From: an uncultured Lachnospiraceae bacterium
GTDB taxonomy: Bacteria; Bacillota; Clostridia; Lachnospirales; Lachnospiraceae
Assembly: GCA_947570615.1 (NCBI GenBank)
Contig: CANOVJ010000007.1
Span: 1-64,000, forward strand
Reading direction: 5' to 3'
DNA: 64,000 bases
The notes under the pieces are model-generated. The model had not been told where the DNA came from and made no database searches. It worked only from the letters and a program-made list of their open reading frames with translations. Positions within the stretch are counted from its first letter, which is position 1; each line of letters starts with the position of its first letter. A program made the position numbers and the translations under genes. Positions 8,788 to 17,643 of this stretch are shown piece after piece.

Positions 8788-9462
8788 ATGGGAATTCTGG
8801 CCGGAAAAACTGACAGACAGATCGCCGTCTACCAGAGGGAGCTGATCGAGACCCACTATCAGGAGGTGGAGAATATGTACCGCCAGATCCGGGGATGGCG
8901 GCACGACTACCGCAATCACATCCAGATGATGAAGGCGCTGGCGGCCAACGACGATATGCGCGGGATCAGGGAGTATCTGGACAGGCTGGACACGGATTTA
9001 AATACGGTGGACACCGCGGTGAAAACCGGAAACCCCATGGCCGACGCCATTTTGAACAGCAAGATCTCTCTGGCAAGGTCGAAAAAGATCGCGGTCCGGG
9101 CGGACGCCCGGATTCCTGTGAGGCTGTCCATGTCGGAGCTGGATCTGTGCTGCATCATCGGGAATCTTTTTGACAACGCCATTGAGGCGAGCATGGCTCT
9201 TCCGGAGGAAAAGCGTATGATCCGGGTGTATATGGACATGAAAGGGACGCAGCTTTATATTTCCTTCACCAACTTTACCGCCGACAGGAAGCTGGCGAAG
9301 GTGGGAAAAAGGTTCCGCACCACCAAAGGGGAGGGTCACGGCTTTGGCCTTATGCGGATCGACAACATTGTTGAGCGCCTGAACGGCTATCTGAAACGGG
9401 CCAGCGAGGACGGCGCGTTCACCACGGAGATTTTAATACCGCAGACCGGAAACAGGATATAA
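8788..9462 (+). CDS. GHKL-type sensor histidine kinase without membrane domain
   Basis: 224 residues from ATG 8788 (AAAGGGGAG just upstream); an in-frame GTG at 8707, overlapping the regulator stop, would add 27 residues without a ribosome binding site. The phospho-acceptor region is WRHDYRNHIQ with H39, and the GHKL ATPase domain shows the N-box (CCIIGNLFDNAIEAS, about 120-135) and a glycine box (GHGFGLMRIDN, about 183-193). Kinases of the AgrC group usually carry 5-7 membrane helices before the histidine; here there is only a short helical stretch and no hydrophobic segment. The protein should be cytosolic and may sense an internal signal or a partner. A strong terminator follows, so the exporters downstream form a separate transcript. 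Confidence 0.88.
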   Translation: MGILAGKTDRQIAVYQRELIETHYQEVENMYRQIRGWRHDYRNHIQMMKALAANDDMRGIREYLDRLDTDLNTVDTAVKTGNPMADAILNSKISLARSKKIAVRADARIPVRLSMSELDLCCIIGNLFDNAIEASMALPEEKRMIRVYMDMKGTQLYISFTNFTADRKLAKVGKRFRTTKGEGHGFGLMRIDNIVERLNGYLKRASEDGAFTTEILIPQTGNRI

Positions 9463-9489
9463 GTGCAGTTCATCCCCCGATCTGAACGA

Positions 9490-9524
9490 TTCACCCCTGA
9501 AATGGCCACGGGGTGAATTTTTTT
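9490..9524 (+). terminator. Rho-independent terminator between kinase and exporter genes
   Basis: TTCACCCC (9490-9497) pairs with GGGGTGAA (9510-9517), followed by seven Ts. Confidence 0.92.
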
Positions 9525-9633
9525 GCTACAATAACCTGGCCTGCAAAACATAAATGGCGTCTGCTGAGATACAGGCGCGTGTCTGCGCGGCATCTGCGGG
9601 CCTGAAAAAGCCGTGCGGAAAAGGAGGAGAAGG

Positions 9634-11460
9634 TTGAAGGAGAAAAACAAACCAAAATACAACGTCTGGCAAAATATATGCTTCATGGTGGGGATGGCCT
9701 GGCGTCATGTGAAAAGCGTTCTCTGGCTGGCGCTGGCGTATGCGGCGCTCTGCGTGGGGCTCAACCTTGCGCAGCTTTTCATCGCGCCCATGGCGCTTGC
9801 AAAGGTGGAGCAGGCCGCGCCGCTGCCGGAGCTGCTGGGGACGATTCTGTTCTTCGCGCTGTTGCTGGTGGTGTTGAACGCCCTTCTGGGGTATGTAAAT
9901 GCGAATACACTGTTTGGGAGATGCGAGGTGCGCACGGAAATTGTGATGGATCTGAATGACAAGGCGTTCATGACATCCTATCCCAACAGCAGTGATCCGG
10001 AGGCGCTTAAGCTTCAGGAGAAAGCGATGATGGCCTGCGGGAGTAACATGGCGGCCACGGAGCATATCTGGACGACATTGTCGCGTTTGCTCGTAAATGT
10101 GGCAGGGTTCGGGATCTATCTGCTTCTGCTGGCGGATACGAACCTGTTCCTGCTTCTGGTGGTGGCGCTCACGGCACTGGCGGGATTTTTTGTCAGCAGC
10201 CGTATTAGCGGGTGGGGTTACCGCCACCGGGAACAGGAGGGGGAGTATCAGCGGAAAATGGAGTATATCCGTCAAAAGACCGAGTCGGTGGCGCTGGCAA
10301 AGGATATCCGGATATTCGGTCTGGCCTCCTGGCTGGATTCCGTTTATGAGAGCGTCCTGCGCTCCTATGAAGCGTTCGTTCTGCGCCGGGAGCGGTTCTA
10401 TGCCTGGTCCTGTGTGGTGGACGCATCTCTCGGCCTGTTGAGAAATGGTATTGCCTACGGATATCTGATCAGCCTGGCGCTGGCGGGAGAAATTTCCGCC
10501 TCTGGATTTTTGTTGTACTTTTCCGCATTCACCGGATTTTCCAACTGGATTACCGGCATTCTGGAGGAATGCGGCATGCTGTATCGGGAATGCCTGGATC
10601 TTTCCAACGTCCAGGAGTATCTGAATCTGCCGGAGCCCTTCCGGTTTGAGGGCGGGATGGATATCCCCCGGACGGACTGCTATGAACTGAAGCTGGAGAA
10701 TGTCACCTTCCGCTATCCCCGCACGGACAGAGAGATCGTCCGGAATCTGAACCTGACTCTCCATCCAGGGGAAAAGCTTGCTGTTGTGGGCCTGAACGGT
10801 GCGGGAAAGACCACGCTGGTAAAGCTCCTGTGCGGGTTTTATGACCCGGATGAAGGGCGGGTTCTGCTAAACGGCATCGATATCCGGGAGTTTAACAGGC
10901 GGGAATATTACAGGCTCTTCTCCGCAGTGTTTCAGGAATACTCCGCGCTGGATATTACCATCGCTCAGACAGTGGCTCAGGCCGTCTCGGATATTGATAT
11001 GGAGCGGGTGGTGGAGAGCCTGGAAAAGGCCGGGCTCGCGGAGAAGATAAGAGCGCTTCCCGGGGGCATGGATACCCATCTGGGCAAAAAAGTGTATGAG
11101 GATGGCGTGGAGCTCTCAGGCGGCCAGAACCAGCGCCTGATGCTGGCCAGAGCGCTGTACAGGGACGGTCCGTTCCTGATTCTGGACGAGCCCACGGCGG
11201 CGCTGGACCCGCTGGCGGAGCAGGATATCTATATGAGGTACAATGAGATGACTGCCGGAAGGTCTGCGGTGTTCATCTCTCACCGGCTTGCTTCCACGCG
11301 CTTCTGCGACCGGATCCTTTTCCTGAAGGATGGGAGGATCGCCGAGGAGGGAACCCATGAGGAGCTGCTTGCACGGAAAGACGGCTACGCCGCGCTGTTT
11401 GAGATGCAGGCGCGTTACTATCGGGAAGGGAGGGATTTCGATGAAAAAGAAATCGGATAA
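9634..11460 (+). CDS. ABC exporter half-transporter, membrane plus ATPase domains (subunit 1)
   Basis: 608 residues. The start is TTG at 9634, set by AGGAGG at 9622-9627; the frame is open further upstream without support. Six membrane helices in the first ~320 residues are followed by an ATPase domain with Walker A (GLNGAGKTTL, near 387), signature ELSGGQNQR (near 495), Walker B FLILDEPTAALDP (near 515) and H-loop ISHRLAS. All catalytic motifs are present. The gene overlaps the next exporter gene by 20 bp, so the two should form a heterodimeric exporter, as for peptides or drugs. There is no peptidase C39 domain, so it would not process leader peptides itself. The LytTR/GHKL pair just upstream probably controls it. 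The substrate is unknown. Confidence 0.9.
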   Translation: MKEKNKPKYNVWQNICFMVGMAWRHVKSVLWLALAYAALCVGLNLAQLFIAPMALAKVEQAAPLPELLGTILFFALLLVVLNALLGYVNANTLFGRCEVRTEIVMDLNDKAFMTSYPNSSDPEALKLQEKAMMACGSNMAATEHIWTTLSRLLVNVAGFGIYLLLLADTNLFLLLVVALTALAGFFVSSRISGWGYRHREQEGEYQRKMEYIRQKTESVALAKDIRIFGLASWLDSVYESVLRSYEAFVLRRERFYAWSCVVDASLGLLRNGIAYGYLISLALAGEISASGFLLYFSAFTGFSNWITGILEECGMLYRECLDLSNVQEYLNLPEPFRFEGGMDIPRTDCYELKLENVTFRYPRTDREIVRNLNLTLHPGEKLAVVGLNGAGKTTLVKLLCGFYDPDEGRVLLNGIDIREFNRREYYRLFSAVFQEYSALDITIAQTVAQAVSDIDMERVVESLEKAGLAEKIRALPGGMDTHLGKKVYEDGVELSGGQNQRLMLARALYRDGPFLILDEPTAALDPLAEQDIYMRYNEMTAGRSAVFISHRLASTRFCDRILFLKDGRIAEEGTHEELLARKDGYAALFEMQARYYREGRDFDEKEIG

Positions 11461-13327
11461 TATCAGAGAAGATCAGGCTACCTTACGGGAGACCTTACAG
11501 AGCCACTATCGGGCCTGTCAGGAGATGCGCCGCTACTGCCCCGGGGTTTTTCTGAGCACGGCTCTCCATTCGGCGATCAGCGCGCTGGCTCCCTGTGTGA
11601 ACGTGTATCTCGCCGCCCGGATCATCAATGAGCTGGCCGGGCAGAAAAGACGGGAGGTGTTGGGGGCACTGGTTCTGGCGGCACTTGGAAGCGCGGTGGC
11701 GCTGACGGTCCTCACAGGACTTCTCCTTCGTCTGAAAGAGTATATGTACAGTAAATGGGATGCGCGTAAGGAGCATATTTTCGCGGATAAAATGCTGTCC
11801 CTGGATTTTGTGGATGTGGATACGGGGAGAAGCCATGATCTCCTTTCCCAGATCCGCCAGAACAGGAACTGGGGAAACTGGGGGCTTCAGGTGTTGATTT
11901 CCTGTTTTGCGGATCTGATCCGGGGACTGGCAGGCGCCCTTGGGGCCATGGCTCTGACGATCAGCCTCTTTACGATGCCTGTGCCTGAATCGGCAGGGAG
12001 GTTTACGGTTCTGAACCATCCGGCATTTCTGCTTGGGCTGATCGTGATTCTGTCATTGGCCACCGGACTGGGGCCTGTGTGTCACAATAAGGCCGAGGGG
12101 TACTGGACTCGTTTTGCGGAGCAGGCCAAGTTGGGAAACCGGATCTATGGGGCTTTTCTGGGCCTGTTCATCGATCGCTCCAGGGCTATGGATCAGCGTA
12201 TGTATAACCAGCAGATTATCGCCCGGCATTACCTGGAATCGGAGAATGGATACAAATCCACGGGCCCTATGGCGGCCTGGGGCAGAGGCCCGATCGGGGC
12301 ATGGGAGATGCTGGGGGCGTCGATCAGTGCCGTCATGACAGGCGCGGTCTATGTGTTTGTCTGCCTGAAGGCCTGGGCCGGCGCGTTCGGTGTGGGCTCC
12401 GTTACCCAGTATGTGGGGGCTGTCACCGCCCTGGCGCAAAATATTTCCCTTCTTATTCAGACAATGGGAACGATGAAAGCCAATACGGTTTTTCTGCGCA
12501 CCACCTACGCCTTTCTGGATATCCCGGGCGCCATGTATCAGGGGAGCCTGTCCACCGAGAAGCGTGCGGACAGGGAGTACGAGGTGGAGTTTAAGGATGT
12601 TTCCTTCCGCTATCCGGGTTCGGAGAGCTGGGCCCTGCGCCATGTGAACATGAAATTTAAGGTGGGCCGGAAGATGGCGGTGGTGGGAGAGAACGGCAGC
12701 GGCAAGACCACCTTTATCAAGCTTCTGTGCCGCCTCTATGATCCTCAGGAGGGGGAGATTCTGTTAAACGGCATCGATATCCGTAAGTACGACTATCGGG
12801 ACTATATGGATATATTCGCGGTGGTATTTCAGGATTTCCAGCTCATCGCTCAGCCCCTGGGAGAAAATGTGGCCGGAAGCCGGGAATACGACAGGGACAG
12901 GGCAGAGAAGGCCCTCATCGACGCGGGCTTCGGGGAGCGTCTTGCGGCCATGCCTCATGGGCTGGACACCATGCTCTACAAGGATTTTCTGGAGGACGGA
13001 GTGGAGGTGTCCGGCGGGGAGGCCCAGAAGATCGCCATCGCCAGGGCGTTGTACCGCAACGCCCCCTTTATCATACTGGATGAGCCCACGGCGGCGCTGG
13101 ATCCCGTGGCGGAGGCGGAGATCTACAGCAAATTTAATGATATCGTGGGGGACAAGACGGCCATCTACATCAGCCACCGCCTTTCTTCGTGCAAGTTCTG
13201 CGACGAGATCAGCGTGTTCCATCAGGGACAGGTGATCCAGCAGGGGAGCCACGAGGAGCTGCTGACGGATGAGGAGGGGAAGTATTACGCGTTCTGGAAT
13301 GCGCAGGCCCGGTATTATACGGGGTAA
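11441..13327 (+). CDS. ABC exporter half-transporter, membrane plus ATPase domains (subunit 2)
   Basis: 628 residues. ATG at 11441 lies inside the end of the preceding exporter gene, with GGGAGGG just before it, so translation is probably coupled. The membrane domain covers about residues 1-370. The ATPase domain has Walker A (GENGSGKTTF, near 417), Walker B FIILDEPTAALDP (near 543) and ISHRLSS. The signature motif reads EVSGGEAQK instead of LSGGQ, a change not found in subunit 1; one composite ATP site of the pair may therefore be weaker, as in other heterodimeric exporters, although the catalytic glutamate is kept in both. It ends about 100 bp before the broken AAA-ATPase gene and is not obviously linked to it. 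Confidence 0.9.
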   Translation: MKKKSDNIREDQATLRETLQSHYRACQEMRRYCPGVFLSTALHSAISALAPCVNVYLAARIINELAGQKRREVLGALVLAALGSAVALTVLTGLLLRLKEYMYSKWDARKEHIFADKMLSLDFVDVDTGRSHDLLSQIRQNRNWGNWGLQVLISCFADLIRGLAGALGAMALTISLFTMPVPESAGRFTVLNHPAFLLGLIVILSLATGLGPVCHNKAEGYWTRFAEQAKLGNRIYGAFLGLFIDRSRAMDQRMYNQQIIARHYLESENGYKSTGPMAAWGRGPIGAWEMLGASISAVMTGAVYVFVCLKAWAGAFGVGSVTQYVGAVTALAQNISLLIQTMGTMKANTVFLRTTYAFLDIPGAMYQGSLSTEKRADREYEVEFKDVSFRYPGSESWALRHVNMKFKVGRKMAVVGENGSGKTTFIKLLCRLYDPQEGEILLNGIDIRKYDYRDYMDIFAVVFQDFQLIAQPLGENVAGSREYDRDRAEKALIDAGFGERLAAMPHGLDTMLYKDFLEDGVEVSGGEAQKIAIARALYRNAPFIILDEPTAALDPVAEAEIYSKFNDIVGDKTAIYISHRLSSCKFCDEISVFHQGQVIQQGSHEELLTDEEGKYYAFWNAQARYYTG

Positions 13328-13432
13328 AGGGAAAAAGATTTCCTGATAAGGATGACACTGCCGGGATGGTTTGCTATAATTATTTTTACCGGTAATGGGG
13401 CAACGCGTAAGCAGCCGGAGGAGGTATCTGTC

Positions 13433-15125
13433 ATGGGAAGACCAGTCGCAATTGGGGTACAGAGCTTTGAAAAGATGATCGCTAACGGCTATTTTTACGT
13501 GGACAAAACCGGCTTTATCAGAGACTGGTGGGAAAACGGGGACGACGTGACGCTGATCGCCCGGCCCAGGCGTTTCGGGAAAACGCTGACCATGGATATG
13601 GTAGAGCGCTTCTTTTCCGTGCAGTATGCGGGAAAGGGAGAGATATTTGAAGGGCTGGCCATATGGCAGGATGAAAAATACCGTAATATGCAGGGAACCC
13701 GACCGGTGATCAGCCTTTCCTTTTCGACGGTGAAGGAGGCGGATTATCCGTCCGCGGTGCTTCGGATCTGCCAGCTGATCACGGACCTGTACCGCAGGTC
13801 GGGATTTTTGCTGAAAGGGGATCTTCTCTCCGGGGAGGAACAGGAGGACTTCCGCAGGGTATCCATGGATATGCCGGAGGTGGTGGCCACCATGGCCATT
13901 CACAAGCTCTCAGAATATCTCTCGCGCTGTTACGGAAGCAGAGTGATCATTTTGCTGGATGAGTATGATACGCCGTTGCAGGAAGCCTGGGTGAAAGGAT
14001 ACCGGAAGGAGCTCACGGAGTTTATCAGAAAGCTCTTTAACGCCACCTTCAAAACCAATCCGTTCCTGGAGCGGGCAATTATGACAGGAATCACCAGGGT
14101 CAGTAAGGAGTCCATTTTTTCAGATCTCAATAATATAGAAGTCGTTACTACAACCTCGGAGAAGTACGAGGATGCTTTGGGTTTACGCAGAAGGAGGTTT
14201 GGGAGGCCCTTTCCGAGTATGGCCTGGGAGGGATGAAGCAGAAGGTAAAGGACTGGTACGACGGGTTTACCTTTGGAAGGCAGCGTGATATCTACAACCC
14301 CTGGTTCATCCTGAATTACCTGGAGAAGCGCCGGTTCGCGGCCTGGTGGGCCAATACCAGCAGCAACAGCATGGTGGATAAGCTGATCCGGGAGGGGGAC
14401 AAAAATATTAAGATGAGTATGGAGGGACTCCTGAGCGGAGAGACCCTGCGGACCCAGATCGATGAGCTGATCATATTTGAGCAGCTGGGACAGAAAAACA
14501 GCGCAATCTGGAGCCTTCTTCTGGCGGCCGGTTATCTGAGGGTGGAGGAATATATTTTTGACGATTCGGATGGAAAAGAACGGTACAGCCTGGCGTTGAC
14601 CAACCGGGAGGTTCGTCTGATGTTCGGCAGGATGATCGAGGGTGGTTTTCCGAAAGCAGCGCGGCATACAATGATTTTATCAGGGCGTTGCTCTGTGGGG
14701 ATACGGATGCCATGAACACGTATATGAACGACGTGGTCTTCGAGATGTTCAGCTATTTTGACACGGGAAAAAATCCCGCACGGCCGGATCCGGAGCGTTT
14801 TTATCATGGGCTTGTGCTGGGACTGATGGTAGATCTGGCGGACCGGTATATCATAACCTCCAACCGGGAAAGCGGATTCGGCAGATATGATATTTTTCTG
14901 GAACCCCGCCGGGAGGTGGATATGGCGTTTATCATGGGGTTTAAGGTTCACAATCCCAAAAGGGAGAAGGGGCTGGAGGAGACGGTAAGGGCGGCCCTTG
15001 AACAGATCGGGGCGAAAGGATATGTCTCTGCGCTTAAGACCAGAGGAATCCTGCCCGGCCGAATCCGGAAATATGGATTTGCCTTTGCGGGAAAACAGGT
15101 CCTGATCGGACAGGCGGGCCAGTGA
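13433..15125 (+). pseudogene. AAA-ATPase-like/DUF1703 PD-(D/E)XK protein with two frameshifts
   Basis: The three open frames 13433-14236, 14233-14715 and 14688-15125 read as one protein of about 560 residues if two single bases are restored. The first lesion is at the T run 14176-14178, where DAFGFT would be expected but the frame is lost. The second is at about 14641-14643, where GWFSESS is expected. Seen in order are YFVDKTGFI, the Walker A variant RPRRFGKTLTMDM, Walker B VIILLDEYDTPLQ, WYDGFTFG and YNP, and then the nuclease-like domain GRYDIFLEPR, FKVHNPKREKGLEETVRAALEQI and RKYGFAFAGKQVLI. In the nuclease domain the usual acidic residue before FKV (IEFKV in relatives) is glycine (MGFKV), a further sign of decay. 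The start ATG has a strong GGAGGAGG site. Function of the family is unsettled. Confidence 0.85.
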
Positions 15126-15165
15126 AGGGCAAGAGAGGGTGATATCTTCTGGAAAGGAAGATGGG

Positions 15166-16179
15166 ATGGCGAAAAAAGTAACGCTGGCGGACATTGCCGC
15201 CAGAGCAGGCGTCAGCAGCGTAGCGGTGTACAAGGCACTGGCGGACAAGCCCGGCGTCAGCGATGCCCTGCGGGGACAGATCCGGGAGCTTGCCGCGCAG
15301 ATGGGCTATGTGAGTGCGGCGGCCAGGAAGGCGGAGGCGGACGCCAGAACCGGAAATATCGGTATCGTGGTGCCGGAACAGTATTATGGGTACTCACTCT
15401 CCTTTTACGGACAGCTCCATGAAAAGGTGGTGAAGGCCTTATACCGGAGCGACTATTTCGGGATGCTGGAGGTTCTGACCCCGGAGGGCGAAAAAAATCT
15501 GAGCCTGCCGAGGCTGATGCAGGACGGGAAGGTGGACGGAATAATTTTTCTTGGGCAGATTGGGGAGGCGTATATCGGCTTCCTGGCATCCCAGGAGCAG
15601 CTTCCGATCTTTTTCCTGGACACCTGCGTTCCCCTGGCCAGCCTCGACACGGTGATCTCCGACGGCTATTACGGGACGTACCTTCTGACCGATTACCTGA
15701 TCAGGCAGGGGCACCGCAGGATTGGCTTTGTGGGGAGGGTGGACGCCACCAGCAGCATTGCGGACCGCTACTGGGGATACCGCAGGGCCCTGCGGGAAAA
15801 CCGGATCGCCTTTGAGCCGTCCTGGGAGATTCCCGACCGGGATGAGAAAGGGAACCTGTTTCAGGATATTTCCGGCCAGGGGGAGGGGATGGAGGCGTTT
15901 GTCTGCAACTGTGATTTCACCGCGGACATTCTGATCCGAAGTCTGGAGGCAAAGGGTTTGCGGGTTCCGGAGGATATTTCTGTGGTGGGAGTGGACGATT
16001 TCCTGCCCCAGGGGATGGACAATGACAGGATTACCACTTACCGGGTGGATATGGAGCGGATGGCGGAGCTTTGTGTGCGGTCCCTGATCCGGAAGATAAA
16101 CGGCAAAAAATATACCGGAGGGATCCAGATCGTAAGCGGAGAAATCGTTTATAAGAAATCTGTGGCAAAGAGAAACTGA
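15166..16179 (+). CDS. LacI-family transcriptional regulator
   Basis: 337 residues. ATG at 15166 is preceded by GGAAAGGAAG; a GTG at 15139 is possible but unsupported. The N-terminal helix-turn-helix is typical (VTLADIAARAGVSSVAVYKAL, residues about 4-24, with the hinge after GYV), followed by a periplasmic-binding-protein-like sugar domain that ends MAELCVRSLIRKINGKKY. It is followed by a terminator and then the GH130 phosphorylase gene, whose upstream region has a perfect 15-bp palindrome, so it probably represses or activates that gene in response to a manno-sugar. The palindrome lacks the usual central CG of LacI operators, so the pairing is an inference. Confidence 0.9.
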   Translation: MAKKVTLADIAARAGVSSVAVYKALADKPGVSDALRGQIRELAAQMGYVSAAARKAEADARTGNIGIVVPEQYYGYSLSFYGQLHEKVVKALYRSDYFGMLEVLTPEGEKNLSLPRLMQDGKVDGIIFLGQIGEAYIGFLASQEQLPIFFLDTCVPLASLDTVISDGYYGTYLLTDYLIRQGHRRIGFVGRVDATSSIADRYWGYRRALRENRIAFEPSWEIPDRDEKGNLFQDISGQGEGMEAFVCNCDFTADILIRSLEAKGLRVPEDISVVGVDDFLPQGMDNDRITTYRVDMERMAELCVRSLIRKINGKKYTGGIQIVSGEIVYKKSVAKRN

Positions 16180-16196
16180 GGGGATATGATTTGTGG

Positions 16197-16225
16197 GAAG
16201 CCGGCCGTATGGCCGGCTTTTTTTG
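16197..16225 (+). terminator. Rho-independent terminator after the LacI gene
   Basis: AGCCGGCC (16199-16206), GTAT loop, GGCCGGCT (16211-16218), then a run of Ts. Confidence 0.92.
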
Positions 16226-16271
16226 GTTAAAATAATAAAAATATATTGATTAATTTAATTTAGAATGTTAG

Positions 16272-16286
16272 TTGTTAATTTAACAA
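16272..16286. promoter_or_regulatory. Perfect palindrome upstream of the GH130 gene, candidate operator
   Basis: TTGTTAATTTAACAA is a perfect inverted repeat with one central base, 29 bp before the GH130 start, in a very AT-rich promoter region (16226-16300). It is the natural binding-site candidate for the LacI-type regulator encoded next door. Confidence 0.55.
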
Positions 16287-16314
16287 TAAAATTAATTGCA
16301 AATGGAGGGTTATC

Positions 16315-17337
16315 ATGAGTAAGGTACAGATTTACGGGATCACCACGGACAGGGTGCCCTGGCAGGAAAAGCCGCAGGGGCTGCAGGACGCGCCGGTATG
16401 GAGATACAGCGAAAATCCCATCATCGGCCGCAATCCGGCCAGGGGCGTAGCGCGGATCTTCAACAGCGCGGTGATGCCTTATGAGGACGGCTTCATCGGC
16501 GTGTTCCGGGGGGAACAGACCAACGGGATTCCTTATATTTATCTGGGAAGGAGCAGGGACGCCATCCACTGGGAGTTCGACCAGGAAAAGATCCCCTTTC
16601 AGGATGAGGAAGGCAATGATTTCATGCCTGTCTACGCCTACGACCCAAGGCTTGTGAAGGTGGAGGACACCTGCTATATCATGTGGTGTCAGGATTTCTA
16701 CGGGGCCTCCATCGGCCTTGCCAGGACCAGGGATTTTAAGACCTTTACCCGGATGGAGAATCCCTTCCTGCCCTTTAACCGGAACGCAGTTCTCTTTCCC
16801 AGAAAGATCAACGGGAATTTTGTGATGCTCTCCCGGCCCAGCGACAGCGGCCACACGCCCTTTGGGGATATTTTCCTTTCGGAGAGCCCGGATCTGGTTT
16901 ACTGGGGAAAGCATCGTCATGTGATGGGCAAGAGCAGCGAGTGGTGGGAGAGCGTGAAGATCGGCGGAGGCGCGGCCCCCATCGAGACCAGCGAGGGATG
17001 GCTCCTTTTCTACCACGGAGTGACGGGCACCTGCAACGGCTTTGTATACAGCATCGGCGGGGCCATACTGGACATTGACAATCCCTCCATTGTGAAATAC
17101 CGCTGTGAAAATTTCCTGCTGACGCCCCAGGAATGGTACGAGGAGAGAGGATTTGTACCCAACGTGGCCTTCCCCTGCGCCACCATGCAGGACGCCGCCA
17201 CCGGCAGGATCGCCATCTATTACGGCTGTGCGGACACCTATGTGGGACTGGCCTTTACCCAGGCGGACGAAATTGTGGAGTATATCAAGGCCCACAGCGT
17301 GGTGAGAGAGTCGGATGCGGAGATCGGCAGGAGATAA
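16315..17337 (+). CDS. Glycoside hydrolase family 130 protein (beta-1,4-mannosyl phosphorylase type)
   Basis: 340 residues, of normal length, with GGAGGG before the ATG. The five-bladed propeller family GH130 is recognised from NPIIGRNPARGVARIFNSAV, VYAYDPRLVKVED (D110 in the position of the catalytic acid), GASIGLARTRDFKTF, and GGGAAPIETSEGWLLFYHG. GH130 enzymes cleave beta-mannosides with phosphate, giving mannose 1-phosphate; the sequence looks closest to the beta-1,4-mannooligosaccharide phosphorylase group, but mannosylglucose phosphorylase cannot be excluded by eye. There is no signal peptide, so it acts on imported oligosaccharides in the cytosol. No mannan transporter or epimerase adjoins it; only the LacI regulator does. 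Confidence 0.88.
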   Translation: MSKVQIYGITTDRVPWQEKPQGLQDAPVWRYSENPIIGRNPARGVARIFNSAVMPYEDGFIGVFRGEQTNGIPYIYLGRSRDAIHWEFDQEKIPFQDEEGNDFMPVYAYDPRLVKVEDTCYIMWCQDFYGASIGLARTRDFKTFTRMENPFLPFNRNAVLFPRKINGNFVMLSRPSDSGHTPFGDIFLSESPDLVYWGKHRHVMGKSSEWWESVKIGGGAAPIETSEGWLLFYHGVTGTCNGFVYSIGGAILDIDNPSIVKYRCENFLLTPQEWYEERGFVPNVAFPCATMQDAATGRIAIYYGCADTYVGLAFTQADEIVEYIKAHSVVRESDAEIGRR

Positions 17338-17530
17338 ACGGGATTTGGGAAAGGCAAAGGTATTGCAATGCTTGCAAATGATATGAGAGAACATATTTAA
17401 GGGATAACGGATAAAAACATGCGGTTGACAGGAAAAATTGTTTGCCACAGGGCTTTCTCTCTGAAAGGCCATCGGCTGAATTCAGGGAAACCTGCAGAGA
17501 GCCAAAGGGCGGCGGAATGGGAGAGAGTGG

Positions 17531-17560
17531 TTGACAGGATACGGGGCGGGCAAGTACAAT
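17531..17560 (+). promoter_or_regulatory. Sigma-A-type promoter in the 17338-17643 gap
   Basis: TTGACA (17531-17536), 18-bp spacer, TACAAT (17555-17560), 84 bp before the ATPase gene. The rest of this ~300-bp gap holds no gene; a second TTGACA near 17434 has no good -10 partner. Confidence 0.7.
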
Positions 17561-17643
17561 GAACGTAACGCCACACAGAAAAGAGAGCGGGATGCAATCC
17601 TGACGGAAGATATCCTGAAGACCGCCTGAAAACGAGGAAAAGT

